Source: Streptomyces hygroscopicus
Lineage (GTDB): Bacteria; Actinomycetota; Actinomycetes; Streptomycetales; Streptomycetaceae
DNA: 64,000 nucleotides
Direction of reading: 5' to 3'
Assembly (NCBI RefSeq): GCF_026168105.1
Contig: NZ_LBMW01000029.1
Span: 39,367 to 103,366, forward strand
Each line of letters opens with the position of its first letter. Within the stretch, counting starts at the first letter, position 1. Made by a program: the position numbers and the translations under genes. Below, piece after piece: positions 44,710-53,293 of this stretch. The notes under the pieces were generated by a model that had not been told where the DNA came from, made no database searches, and worked only from the letters and a program-made list of their open reading frames with translations.

Positions 44710-46353
44710 TCAGGAATCCGCGAAGTCCTCCTTGATGATGCGCTCGACGTTCCGCTCCGCCAGCGCCGTGACGGTCACGAACGGGTTGACGCCGATGCTG
44801 CCGGGGATGAGCGAACCGTCGGTCACGTAGAGGTTCTTGTATCCGGAGACGCGGCCGTAGTTGTCGGTGGCCTTGCCGAGGACGCAGCCGCCGAGCGGGT
44901 GGTAGCAGAAGTCGTCGGCGAAGGCCTTGATCTGCTTGCCGAAGAGGTCGTACCGGTAGATGGTGGCGTTGACCTTGTTGATGCGGTCGAACAGCGACTT
45001 CGCGGCTGCGACCGCGGGCGCGTTCTGGTCCCGGGTCCAGCGCAGGTCCGCCCGGTCCTTGGCGGCGTCGTAGAAGAACGTGCCGCGCTCCGGGTTCTTG
45101 GTGATGGCCAGGTAGAGGCTGACCCAGGTCTCGACGCCCGCCGGCAGGGGGGCGATCTCGGCGAAGACGGGGGTGTCCGGGTTGTCCCAGTCGTCGATGC
45201 CGAGGGCGGGGATCGACGACTGCTTGGTGCCCGTGGGGTTCCACACGTGGTTGGCGCGGGCGGTCATGATGTTGCCGTTGGGGCCCCAGCCTCCCCCGAC
45301 CTCAGAGCTGAGGTTCGGGAGAGTGCCGGTCTCCCGGGCACGCAGCAGGAGTTCGGTCGAGCCGAGACTGCCGGCGCCGAGGAAGAGGTGGCGGCAGGAG
45401 ACCTCCTTGGTCGCGACCAGCTTGCCGTCGGTGTCCCTCTGCTCGACGGTCAGCACGTACGTGCCGTCGTTTTGCTGACGGATCGTCTTGACCTGGTGCA
45501 GGGTCTCGATGGTGACCTTGCCGGTGCCCAGGGCGGCCGCCAGGTAGCTCTTGTCGAGTGAGACCTTGCCGTGGTTGTTGCCGTAGATGACCTCGGCGGC
45601 CAGCGCGGACTTGGGCACCGCCCCATCCGCCTCACGGCGCATGTAGTCCCAGTCGTAGACGTTGGGCACGAAGGTGGTGCTCAGGCCCGCCTTCGAGGCC
45701 TGCTGGCGCGAGACACGCGCGAACGTGTACCACTCGGTCTGCTCGAACCAGCTCTTGTCGATGTTGTTGACCCGGAGGGTGGAGTTCGCGCGCGGGAAGT
45801 ACTTGGAGTACATCTCGTCGGCGTCGACCTGCGGCAGCACCTCCTCGAAGTACGAGCGCCGGGGCGTGACCGCCATGCCGCCGTTGACGAGCGAACCTCC
45901 GCCGACACCGCGTCCCACGTACACGGACATCTGGTCGAAGTTGACCCGGTCCAGTACCCCCGCGAAGGGCTCGATGTCCCGGTTGGCGAGGTCGAGCCAC
46001 AGAAAGGAGCCCAGCGGGGCCTCGGTGCGGGTCTTGAACCAGCTGGAGCGCTTGTCGGGCTTGAGCATCCCGCAGAATACGTTGCCGTCCGGACCGGGCT
46101 GGTTCCACAGCCGGCCCATCTCCAGCATCAGGGTGGGGACCCCTGCCTCGCCGAGACGCAGCGCGGAGACAGCCGCGCCGTAACCGGTGCCGACCACGAC
46201 GGCCGGGACGAACGTGCCGCCGGAACGACTGGTTGCGGTGGCAGCGGCCGCCCGGGGGGCGGCGGTGATCGTGGTCTGCCCCGCGAGTGCGGCGGCGCCC
46301 AAGGCCGCCACGCCGAGCATGCGGCGGCGCGACAGAGGCTGGTGTGCAATCAC
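44710..46353 (-). CDS. pteG: cholesterol oxidase-type GMC flavoenzyme of the polyene cluster
   Basis: The 547-residue secreted FAD oxidase has a twin-arginine signal (LSRRRMLGVAALGAAALAG), the FAD loop AVVVGTGYGAAVSALRLGEAG (about 51-71) and the C-terminal SIGVNPFVTVTALAER typical of Streptomyces cholesterol oxidases. Homologues PimE (pimaricin) and PteG (filipin) oxidise sterols and, in pimaricin producers, also affect antibiotic production as sterol-sensing signals. The GTG at 46353 has AGGAG eight bases upstream. The 471-base gap before it probably holds its own promoter. Confidence 0.94.
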   Translation of the reverse strand: MIAHQPLSRRRMLGVAALGAAALAGQTTITAAPRAAAATATSRSGGTFVPAVVVGTGYGAAVSALRLGEAGVPTLMLEMGRLWNQPGPDGNVFCGMLKPDKRSSWFKTRTEAPLGSFLWLDLANRDIEPFAGVLDRVNFDQMSVYVGRGVGGGSLVNGGMAVTPRRSYFEEVLPQVDADEMYSKYFPRANSTLRVNNIDKSWFEQTEWYTFARVSRQQASKAGLSTTFVPNVYDWDYMRREADGAVPKSALAAEVIYGNNHGKVSLDKSYLAAALGTGKVTIETLHQVKTIRQQNDGTYVLTVEQRDTDGKLVATKEVSCRHLFLGAGSLGSTELLLRARETGTLPNLSSEVGGGWGPNGNIMTARANHVWNPTGTKQSSIPALGIDDWDNPDTPVFAEIAPLPAGVETWVSLYLAITKNPERGTFFYDAAKDRADLRWTRDQNAPAVAAAKSLFDRINKVNATIYRYDLFGKQIKAFADDFCYHPLGGCVLGKATDNYGRVSGYKNLYVTDGSLIPGSIGVNPFVTVTALAERNVERIIKEDFADS

Positions 46354-46824
46354 GCTGTGTCTCCTGAACTTCGGGGAGAGGAAAGAGGAATCTGAAGGCT
46401 GACCGGAGCGGCGCGCCTGGGGCGGAACGGACCGTGCGGAGACCGCGCGTTGGCCGTCGACGAAATCCGGATCGGGCGGGCCGACCCTGTGGAGGCCGGG
46501 TCCGGAGGTTGGGCTACCGGGGGTACAGAAGAGGGCGTCACATGGCCCGCTCCCGGGCGCGGGCAGCGCTCACGCATGCCTTCAGGCGTGCGCCGGGCCG
46601 GGCAACGGAGGGCGGGACGCGGCCGTTCGGACCGTCCGGCGGCCGGGAGCCGCGGTAGGCGCTGGTGAGGTGCTTCTCCACGGCGCGCGAACTCACTCGA
46701 GCCGTTGCGCCATGTGCTGACTGGGCACTCCGTGAGCGGCGGGCCCGGTCACCCCGCGTTCGGCCCGGGTGGACACTGCCACAGCCACCGGCGCGAGCCG
46801 GCGCCCGGCGCGGCCCTTGCCCGC
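46354..46824. other. 471-base region between pteG and pteF, promoter region of pteG
   Basis: No gene is supported. In polyene clusters the cholesterol-oxidase gene has its own PAS-LuxR-controlled promoter; a palindrome of the CTVGGGAWWTCCCBAG type would be expected here. I did not find a clear copy; the nearest is a weak CTACCGGGGGTACAG at about 46514-46528. Confidence 0.45.
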
Positions 46825-47403
46825 TCACTTCACGAAGTCGTCCACGACCTCGGGCGGCCAGGTGCCGACCTTGAGCACGCCCATGGAGTAGGCGCGGGAG
46901 ACGAGCGCGGCGCGGTTGGGCACCTTCAGCTTCCGCAGCAGACAGGTCACGTGGTACTCGACGCCCTGCCGGCTGAGGTAGAGGCTTGCCGCCAAGGGGA
47001 CGGTGGAGACGCCTGCGGCGATGCCTTCGAGGATGCGCGCGTCCATCGCGGAGAGGATCTTCTTGCGTTTGGTCACCACATGTGTCCCCTCGGCGTCCCC
47101 GGCCGTGGGCATCATGACCAGGATCGCGGTCGTGTCGGGCAGGCCACCGCGCACCGCGACCGCGGTGAGGGGAACGGTGAAGGCGGACCCCTCCCCAGGC
47201 CCCACGGCAATGACGGGCGTGACGAATCGCTGGTGCTTCCCTTCCAGTAAATTGGAGAATTGGCGCACCAGCGGCTGCTGCACGCTCGGGTGGACCACCT
47301 CACGGAAATTGCGGCCGCATATGTCCTCGGACGAGCCGTTGAACTGCCGGAAGAACTCTTGGTTCGCCTGCTGGATGGTCAGGGTTCTATCGAGGCTCGC
47401 CAT
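46825..47403 (-). CDS. pteF: PAS-LuxR transcriptional activator of filipin genes
   Basis: The 192-residue regulator has an N-terminal PAS domain (MASLDRTLTIQQANQEFFRQ to about residue 100) and a C-terminal LuxR-type helix-turn-helix (LEGIAAGVSTVPLAASLYLS, then VEYHVTCLLRKLKVPNRAAL). It matches PimM/PteF in architecture and length, and such proteins switch on polyene biosynthetic operons. The ATG at 47403 gives the PimM-like 192 residues, but it lacks a clear ribosome site; an in-frame TTG at 47439 preceded by GGGAG is the alternative. It is divergent from pteR. Confidence 0.92.
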   Translation of the reverse strand: MASLDRTLTIQQANQEFFRQFNGSSEDICGRNFREVVHPSVQQPLVRQFSNLLEGKHQRFVTPVIAVGPGEGSAFTVPLTAVAVRGGLPDTTAILVMMPTAGDAEGTHVVTKRKKILSAMDARILEGIAAGVSTVPLAASLYLSRQGVEYHVTCLLRKLKVPNRAALVSRAYSMGVLKVGTWPPEVVDDFVK

Positions 47404-47473
47404 GCACAGGCCCGGAGCTGCAGGTGCTGGACTCAGCAAGAGAGGGCTCCCTGTCAGGAAACTTCATGAGGGT

Positions 47474-47493
47474 GAAATCAATGCGAAATCAAT
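47474..47493 (-). promoter_or_regulatory. 9-bp direct repeats in the pteF upstream region
   Basis: GAAATCAAT occurs at 47474-47482 and 47485-47493, an 11-base period and thus one helical turn. It lies about 70-90 bases upstream of pteF in an AT-rich patch, and could be an activator site or part of the pteF promoter (TTGATT on the minus strand as -35). Confidence 0.35.
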
Positions 47494-47667
47494 TCGGAGG
47501 CTGGTGAGCGGCCGTGAAGGCCGTCAGCAGGGGCGTCATCGACCCTGGGACCAGCAGAGTCTCCAGATGCTGAACATCGTGCGTCACCGCCCTTGCGGAG
47601 TCCTGGTCGAGCCACTGACGGCTCCTTGCCGTCGCGCGCCATCGTTTTCCGGACGCCTGTCGAAATC

Positions 47668-47696
47668 ATTGCCGAACACCTGCCGCTTTCTTGCCA
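47668..47696 (-). promoter_or_regulatory. triple heptamer repeat, probable SARP (PteR) operator
   Basis: On the minus strand three heptamers TGGCAAG, CGGCAGG and CGGCAAT follow each other with exact 4-base spacers. The SARP regulator PimR of the pimaricin cluster binds three CGGCAAG-type heptamers with 4-base spacers between pimR and pimM. The position here, between pteR and pteF and oriented toward pteF, is the same. A further CGGCAAG lies at 47631-47625. PteR binding here would activate pteF. Confidence 0.65.
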
Positions 47697-47821
47697 ATCG
47701 ATGGATCTCCAGCTTGGGAAGGCGCTTCCCCTATGTCAGGATCCGCAGAGGACGGTGTGAGACCAGCCAGCTCGAAACCGTCCGTCAGTCAGCCGTATCC
47801 GCGAGAACGATGGGGACCGTC

Positions 47822-50800
47822 ATGCCCGCACCTCCGACCGCAAACGTGTCACCCACAACGACCGGCCAGGCTGAGCTCGTACTGTGCGTTCTGGGGCCCA
47901 TGTCGGCGCGACGCAACGGGCATGACCTCCCGCTGGGCCCGCCACGCCGGCGAACACTGCTCGCTCTGCTGCTCATCCGCCTCGGCCGCGTGGTGCCCAC
48001 CGAGTTACTCGTCGAGGAACTGTGGGGTGACGGAGCACCCCGTCAGGCCGTCGCCACACTCCAAAGCCATGTCTCTCATCTGCGCCGGGCCCTGCAAACG
48101 GTGGCGGGAACGCGCCAACTTTCGGTTCTGCGTCATCGGACGCCCGGTTACGTCCTCGATCTCGATCCCGAACAGGTCGATGCCTGCCGCTTCGAGCGTC
48201 TGGTCACCGACGGACGGCGGCTGCTGGAGCAACGCGATCCGCGCACCGCGCATGCCCGGCTCACCGAGGCCTTGGGGCTGTGGCGCGGCTCGCCATACGC
48301 GGAGTTCGACAGCCATCCACCGCTCAGCGACGAGTGCGCCCGGCTCGAACAGATCCGGCTCACCGCCGTGGAGTCCTGCGCGGAGGCGCGGCTGGCTCTC
48401 GGCGCGGCCCAAGAGGTCGCCGCCGATCTGGACGGGGAGGCGCGCCGTCACCCCACGCGGGAGCGGCTGGTCGGCCACCTCATGACGGCGCTGTCCCGGC
48501 TCGGGCGGCAGGCCGAGGCGCTTGAGGTGTACGAGCGGACGCGTAGTCATCTGGTCGAGGAGTTCGGTGTGGACACCGCAGCCGAACTACGCCGTGTCAG
48601 AAACACGATCCTGCGCCAGGAGCCGGGAGCGAGCGCCCCCTCGAAGAAGCTGTCTCCCGCACCACTTGAGTCCACCGGAGCGTCACATATCCCGCTCGGG
48701 AGGAACGAGATCGGTGACGACGGAGTACCGGACTCCGAGGGCTTCGAGGGCTCCGGGGACGGTAGGACGGCCGTCACGCCGCGGGGACACGGCCGGGCGG
48801 TGGCAACCATCGACGCCAACGGGACAGATGACTCCGGCGCGGCCGTCGAACGCTGGGGGATCACGGGCACCGACGCGCGCCCGGAGGCGCGCACCGCTGT
48901 GCCGCCGGGTTCGCGGGCGGACACCACCGGCACACAAGCCGGGACAGCCCAGTGGCGGCCCGTGCCCGGGCCGGAACACGAGACGGCAGACGCCCCCGGG
49001 GTCGGCGAATCCCCGGAGTTCGAGTCGGGGTGGACGGCTGCCCCTTCGCCGTTCACCGGCCGCGGCCAGGAGCTCGACCGGCTGACGACCGCCGCCGCGA
49101 GCGCGGTCGTGGGCCGCGGTCATGTGGCCGGCGTCCTCGGCCCCCCAGGAGTCGGAAAGACCCGCCTGCTGCTTGAACTGGCGGCACGTCTGGAGAGCAT
49201 GGACGCGCATGAGAAGGGATCCAGGTTGGAGGTGGTCTGGAGCCATTGCTTCCCCGGCGAAGGCGTCCCCGCCTACTGGCTGTGGACCCAGATCCTGCGG
49301 CGGCTGTCCGCCACCCGGCCGGATGCCTTTCGCGAGGCAACGGAACCGTTCGGCGCCCTGCTCGCCCCACTGATGCCCGAGCGGTCGGCGGCGCGGACCG
49401 GAGGCCCGAGATGGGCCTCCGACTGGTGCCAGGCCCGCTTCCTCGCCCACGACGCGGTCTGCGAGGTGTTACTCGCCCTCGCCGGGCAACACCCGCTCGT
49501 GCTGCTCCTTGAAGATCTGCAGTGGGCGGACACCGCCTCCCTTGACCTGCTCAGGCTGCTGAGCACCCGCTGCCAGGGCCATCCGCTCGGCATCGTGCTC
49601 ACGGCCCGGGAGTTCGAGGCCGAGTCGGACGCAACGCTGCGCCGGATGGTCTCCGACGTGCTACGCGGCCCCAGGACCGAGACGCTGCGGCTCTGTGGGC
49701 TCTCCCTGCAGGCCGTCGGCGCCCTCGTCGAGGCACATGCAGGGTCTGGTGTGAACCCGGGGGTTGTCGAGGTGCTGCATCGGCGCAGCGAGGGCAACCC
49801 GTACTTTGTGATGCAGCTTCTCTCCCTCGTGGGCGACGCGCGTAATCTCCATCACCCGGATGCGGTTGACGCGCTCCTGGCTCACATTCCCACCGGCGTA
49901 CGCGAGGCGCTGCACCAGCGGTTCGCCGCGCTACCCGAGCCGGTTCTGCAGGTGCTTCGACTGTGCGCCGTCATCGGCGCCGAGGTGGACACCGACCTGT
50001 TGCACCGGACCGCCACGCGTGACGAACCGGTCATCGCGGGTCTTGAGTCGGCCATCCGTGCCGGTCTGCTCGGAGAGGACCCGCACCATCCGGGGCGGCT
50101 GCACTTCGCTCACGCCCTCGTCCAGGAGACGCTCGTTGACGAGCTCCCCCGTGAGGACCGCCACCGCCTGCACGCCAGGGTCGCCGAGGCGCTGTGCGCA
50201 CGCAGGCGCGGGCAAGTGGGGGACGAGGAGATCGAGCGGGTGGCACATCACAGCTGGCACGCCAAGAGTGCACTGCCGGCCGCCGAGGCGCTGCCTCGGC
50301 TGCTGCTCGCGGCGGAACACGCCGAGCAATGCATGGCGTACGAGCAGGTGGAGATCTGGCTGCGCCGCGCAGTGCACCTGGTCGGCTTCCTGCCGCCGGA
50401 CGATTCCGCCACGGTGATGTTGGAACAACGGCTGCACATCCAACTGGGCCAGGTACTCGCCACCACTCGCGGCTACGGCCACCCCGAGGCCGAGGCGGCA
50501 CTGACGCGCGGTCGCGCCTTCAGCACGGCCACTCATGCCCCCGAGGACCCGTCGGTGCTCTGGGCGCTGTGCGCGTCATACCTGGTCACCGGCCGCTACG
50601 ACGCCTCGCGGCAGTTCTCCGGCCTGCTGCGGGACATCTCGCGGCAGACCCGGGAGCCCGTGGCGGCGCTCGGTGCGGCGTACGGCGAAGGCATCGTGCT
50701 GCATGTGCGCGGAATGCTGCCGCAGGCGCTCGCCGAACTGGAGCGCGGCGTCGGCATGGCGGATCGTTTCGCCAACGAGGGTCATGCGCTGGCGCGTACC

Positions 50801-51409
50801 TTCCAGCACGACCCACGCGTCTCCTGCCGCTCCTACGACACCTTCACCCACTGGCTCCTTGGACACCGGCAGACCGCCGACGCGCGCCGACGTGAACTGT
50901 TGAGCCTCACCGAGTTCGAGAGCAGGCCGTCCGACCGCTCCTTCGCGCTGTATGTGGACGGGGTCGTGGCGGCTTGGGAGGGTGACACCCGCACCGCACT
51001 CGCCTCGAGCGACGAGGGCGTCCGCGTTGCGGGCGAACATGGACTTCTCTACTGGAAGGCAATGCTGGGCGTCGTCAAAGGGTGGGGCCTGGCGCACGCA
51101 GGAGATCACGACGACGGCCTCGCCCTCATGCGGACCTCGCTGGCCGAATTAGGCCAGTCCAGGACGTACTTACGCCACCCTCTCCACCTGGGCCTGTTGG
51201 GCCAGGCGCAACATCTCGGCGGGCGGATCGAGGAGGCGAGGACCACCTTCCGGATGCTGCTGGCCGCCGTCGAACAACGCCGCGAGCGCGTGTACCTCCA
51301 CCCGGCACTGCCCGCGACCCCGCTGCTCCACGAACTGCTGGGCCACGGTGCCGACGAGGCGCTCGCGGGCCCGGGCCCAGGACGGGGCGAGCCCGGCTCC
51401 GGCCGATGA
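47822..51409 (+). CDS. pteR: SARP-LAL large regulator of the filipin cluster
   Basis: The ~1,195-residue protein has an N-terminal SARP region: an OmpR-like winged helix (RTLLALLLIRLGRVVPTELL) and a BTAD domain to about residue 250. A Ser/Pro/Gly-rich linker follows, then an AAA-type ATPase with Walker A GPPGVGKTRLLLEL (about 440) and LVLLLEDLQWADTASLDLLR (about 560), and a helical TPR-like C-terminus. No LuxR helix-turn-helix ends the protein, as in PimR. It is the top regulator that turns on pteF. The ATG at 47822 has GGGGA five bases upstream; an ATG at 47810 is also possible. Confidence 0.92.
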   Translation: MPAPPTANVSPTTTGQAELVLCVLGPMSARRNGHDLPLGPPRRRTLLALLLIRLGRVVPTELLVEELWGDGAPRQAVATLQSHVSHLRRALQTVAGTRQLSVLRHRTPGYVLDLDPEQVDACRFERLVTDGRRLLEQRDPRTAHARLTEALGLWRGSPYAEFDSHPPLSDECARLEQIRLTAVESCAEARLALGAAQEVAADLDGEARRHPTRERLVGHLMTALSRLGRQAEALEVYERTRSHLVEEFGVDTAAELRRVRNTILRQEPGASAPSKKLSPAPLESTGASHIPLGRNEIGDDGVPDSEGFEGSGDGRTAVTPRGHGRAVATIDANGTDDSGAAVERWGITGTDARPEARTAVPPGSRADTTGTQAGTAQWRPVPGPEHETADAPGVGESPEFESGWTAAPSPFTGRGQELDRLTTAAASAVVGRGHVAGVLGPPGVGKTRLLLELAARLESMDAHEKGSRLEVVWSHCFPGEGVPAYWLWTQILRRLSATRPDAFREATEPFGALLAPLMPERSAARTGGPRWASDWCQARFLAHDAVCEVLLALAGQHPLVLLLEDLQWADTASLDLLRLLSTRCQGHPLGIVLTAREFEAESDATLRRMVSDVLRGPRTETLRLCGLSLQAVGALVEAHAGSGVNPGVVEVLHRRSEGNPYFVMQLLSLVGDARNLHHPDAVDALLAHIPTGVREALHQRFAALPEPVLQVLRLCAVIGAEVDTDLLHRTATRDEPVIAGLESAIRAGLLGEDPHHPGRLHFAHALVQETLVDELPREDRHRLHARVAEALCARRRGQVGDEEIERVAHHSWHAKSALPAAEALPRLLLAAEHAEQCMAYEQVEIWLRRAVHLVGFLPPDDSATVMLEQRLHIQLGQVLATTRGYGHPEAEAALTRGRAFSTATHAPEDPSVLWALCASYLVTGRYDASRQFSGLLRDISRQTREPVAALGAAYGEGIVLHVRGMLPQALAELERGVGMADRFANEGHALARTFQHDPRVSCRSYDTFTHWLLGHRQTADARRRELLSLTEFESRPSDRSFALYVDGVVAAWEGDTRTALASSDEGVRVAGEHGLLYWKAMLGVVKGWGLAHAGDHDDGLALMRTSLAELGQSRTYLRHPLHLGLLGQAQHLGGRIEEARTTFRMLLAAVEQRRERVYLHPALPATPLLHELLGHGADEALAGPGPGRGEPGSGR

Positions 51410-51491
51410 GCGTGGTGGACCCATGCTCCGCCTCGTCAGTCGACTCATCCAGTTCCATGTCCCGGTGATGCGCCGCTGTGGGATTCCAGCA

Positions 51492-51531
51492 AGCGGTGGC
51501 CCTGGCCGCCGGCTCCCGGAGAGCCACCGCT
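51492..51531. terminator. hairpin between convergent pteR and pteE
   Basis: Nine-base arms AGCGGTGGC (51492-51500) and GCCACCGCT (51523-51531) with a GC-rich 22-base loop lie in the 161-base gap between the ends of pteR and pteE, and can serve both. Confidence 0.6.
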
Positions 51532-51570
51532 CGCACGGTTGCGGACCCCATGCCTCACGGCCGATGCCGC

Positions 51571-51765
51571 TCAGTCCTCGAAGATCGCGACCGCCTGTAC
51601 CGGACAGGCCATGGGGACGTCGTGCACGCGCGGGTCCCCCGCCCCGTCCTCATGTCCGGCGACCAGGGCGACCAGCGCGTCGTCGTCCTGCGTGAAGACG
51701 CCGGGTGCGGTCATGACGCACTGGCCGGAGCCGATGCACCGGTCGCGGTCGATGGTGATGCGCAT
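51571..51765 (-). CDS. pteE: [3Fe-4S] ferredoxin, electron donor to the filipin P450s
   Basis: The 64-residue protein begins MRITIDRDRCIGSGQCVMTA and ends with MACPVQAVAIFED. Cys at three positions (CxxxxxC...C) matches the one-cluster [3Fe-4S] ferredoxins that serve Streptomyces CYP105 P450s. The ATG at 51765 is used; the open frame upstream only translates a tandem repeat. It follows pteD by 70 bases on the same strand. Confidence 0.93.
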   Translation of the reverse strand: MRITIDRDRCIGSGQCVMTAPGVFTQDDDALVALVAGHEDGAGDPRVHDVPMACPVQAVAIFED

Positions 51766-51790
51766 GGCGTGGCCCACCTCCCTTTCTTTC

Positions 51791-51826
51791 GTTCCTTCCG
51801 TTCCTTCCGTTCCTTCCGTTCCTTCC
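51791..51826 (-). repeat. four tandem 9-bp repeats in the pteD-pteE spacer
   Basis: GTTCCTTCC occurs four times without gaps (51791-51826). On the coding (minus) strand this reads (GGAAGGAAC)4, a series of Shine-Dalgarno-like purine blocks between the pteD stop and the pteE start. The copy number may vary and may tune ferredoxin translation. Confidence 0.85.
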
Positions 51827-51835
51827 CCCAGATCC

Positions 51836-53050
51836 TCACCAGGTGACGAGGAGCTCGATCGGGCCCTGGGCGTCGTGGCCGGCCTTGATGGGCACCTCGT
51901 CCAGGGGTACGGCCAGCCGCAGGCCCGGAATGCGGGCGAAGAGCGCGCCAAGGGCGATCTCGAGCTCGGCGCGGGCGAGATTCTGGCCCAGGCACTGGTG
52001 GATGCCGTGGCCGAAGCCGACGTGGTGACGTGCGGTGCGCCGGGCGTCGAAGATGTCGGGGTTCTCGTACGCCTTGGCGTCGCGGTTCATCAGCGTGATG
52101 GAGACCAGCACCGCGGACCCGGCCTTGATGATCTCGCCGCCGACCTCGATGTCCTCCTTGGCCATCCGGACGAGGTAGTCGGAAACGGAGGTGAACCGCA
52201 GCAGCTCGTCGACCACTTTTGAGACCGCGCCGGGGTCGCCCAGCAGCACGTCGATCTGCTCGGGGTGCTGCATGAGCGTGAGGGCTCCGAGGGCGATCGC
52301 GTTGACGGTGGTCTCGTGGCCGGCCACCAGCAGGACCAGCGCGATCATGACCACCTCGTTGTGGTCCAGTTCGCCCTCCTCCAACTGGCGTGCGATCAGC
52401 TCGTCCAGCAGGCCGTCCTCAGGCTCGGCCTGCTTCTTCCCGACCAGGCCGTGCAGATACGTGTACAGCTCACCGAAGGCTGCGTCGGCCTCCGCCGACG
52501 TCTCGGCGCCCACGAAGTTGCGGGAGCACTCCTCGAAGAAGTCGTGGTCGCCGTACGGGACGCCGAGGAGCTCGCAGATCGCCATGGAGGGCACGGGCAG
52601 GGCGAAGGCCGACACCAGGTCTGCGACCGGCCCCTTCGCCAGCATGTCGTCCAAGAGCCGGTCGACGAGGCTCTGAAGCCTGGGACGGATCGCGTTCATG
52701 CGCTTGACACCGAAGCTGGGGATCAGCATGCGCCGCTGCCGGGCGTGCAGGGGGTCGTCGACGCCGATCAGCGGGAACGCGAGCCCGCCGCGGTCCTCGG
52801 TGCGCTGGACGACGACGGGGAAGACCGGGTGACCCCAGTCGGAGGACAGCCGGGGGTCGACGAGCAGCGCCCGTCCCTCGGCATGCCCGGTGATCAGCCA
52901 CGCCGGTCGGCCGTCGAACAGCGTGACTTGCGTCAGCGGGCTCTCGCCCCGCCATTGCGCGTAGGCCTTCGGCGGCTGGTACGGGCAGGTCCTGTCCTGG
53001 GGGAAGGACGGTGCCGACGACCCGGTGAGGCGGATTTCGGTCTCGGTCAT
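51836..53050 (-). CDS. pteD: cytochrome P450 (CYP105P1-like), filipin C26 hydroxylase
   Basis: The 404-residue P450 has the I-helix oxygen-binding motif VAGHETTVNAI, the ExxR pair in VVDELLRFTS and the heme loop FGHGIHQCLGQNLAR with the Cys ligand. The start MTETEIRLTGSSAPSF agrees closely with my memory of CYP105P1 (PteD) of S. avermitilis, which hydroxylates C26 of filipin. It is preceded by GAAAGG and lies between pteC and the ferredoxin gene. A hairpin between pteC and pteD suggests separate expression control. Confidence 0.93.
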   Translation of the reverse strand: MTETEIRLTGSSAPSFPQDRTCPYQPPKAYAQWRGESPLTQVTLFDGRPAWLITGHAEGRALLVDPRLSSDWGHPVFPVVVQRTEDRGGLAFPLIGVDDPLHARQRRMLIPSFGVKRMNAIRPRLQSLVDRLLDDMLAKGPVADLVSAFALPVPSMAICELLGVPYGDHDFFEECSRNFVGAETSAEADAAFGELYTYLHGLVGKKQAEPEDGLLDELIARQLEEGELDHNEVVMIALVLLVAGHETTVNAIALGALTLMQHPEQIDVLLGDPGAVSKVVDELLRFTSVSDYLVRMAKEDIEVGGEIIKAGSAVLVSITLMNRDAKAYENPDIFDARRTARHHVGFGHGIHQCLGQNLARAELEIALGALFARIPGLRLAVPLDEVPIKAGHDAQGPIELLVTW

Positions 53051-53233
53051 GTCGTGCCTTTCAAACAATCGGCAGTGCGGTCGTTCATCGATACGTGAAT
53101 GGCTACGGGAAACAGATTTGAGTCCGTCAGCAGGTCCTCGCGCAGTCCGGTCGGCGCCCGGTCGTCCGGCCCCGGACCCTTTTGTTCACGGCGACCTTGG
53201 CCGCCCCCGGCGCGACGCGGCGGCGGAAGGCGT

Positions 53234-53264
53234 GATCAGCGCGCGCGGTCCGCGGGCGCTGATC
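53234..53264 (-). terminator. hairpin between pteC and pteD
   Basis: GATCAGCGC (53234-53242) and GCGCTGATC (53256-53264) are perfect arms; inner bases extend the stem to 15 pairs with one mismatch around a single T. It lies 30 bases after the pteC stop and about 180 bases before the pteD start, so it can end or attenuate the PKS-pteB-pteC transcript. Confidence 0.65.
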
Positions 53265-53293
53265 TCCTGTGGGAGTGGGCCGTGGTGCGGAGG

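Noticed and set aside
46514..46528. Possible PAS-LuxR operator CTACCGGGGGTACAG
   Set aside because: Too few matches to the recalled CTVGGGAWWTCCCBAG palindrome to be listed as a site.
47003..47821. Upstream extension of the pteR frame to 1,468 residues
   Set aside because: It would run through pteF and the divergent promoter region; SARP similarity starts only after the ATG at 47,810/47,822.
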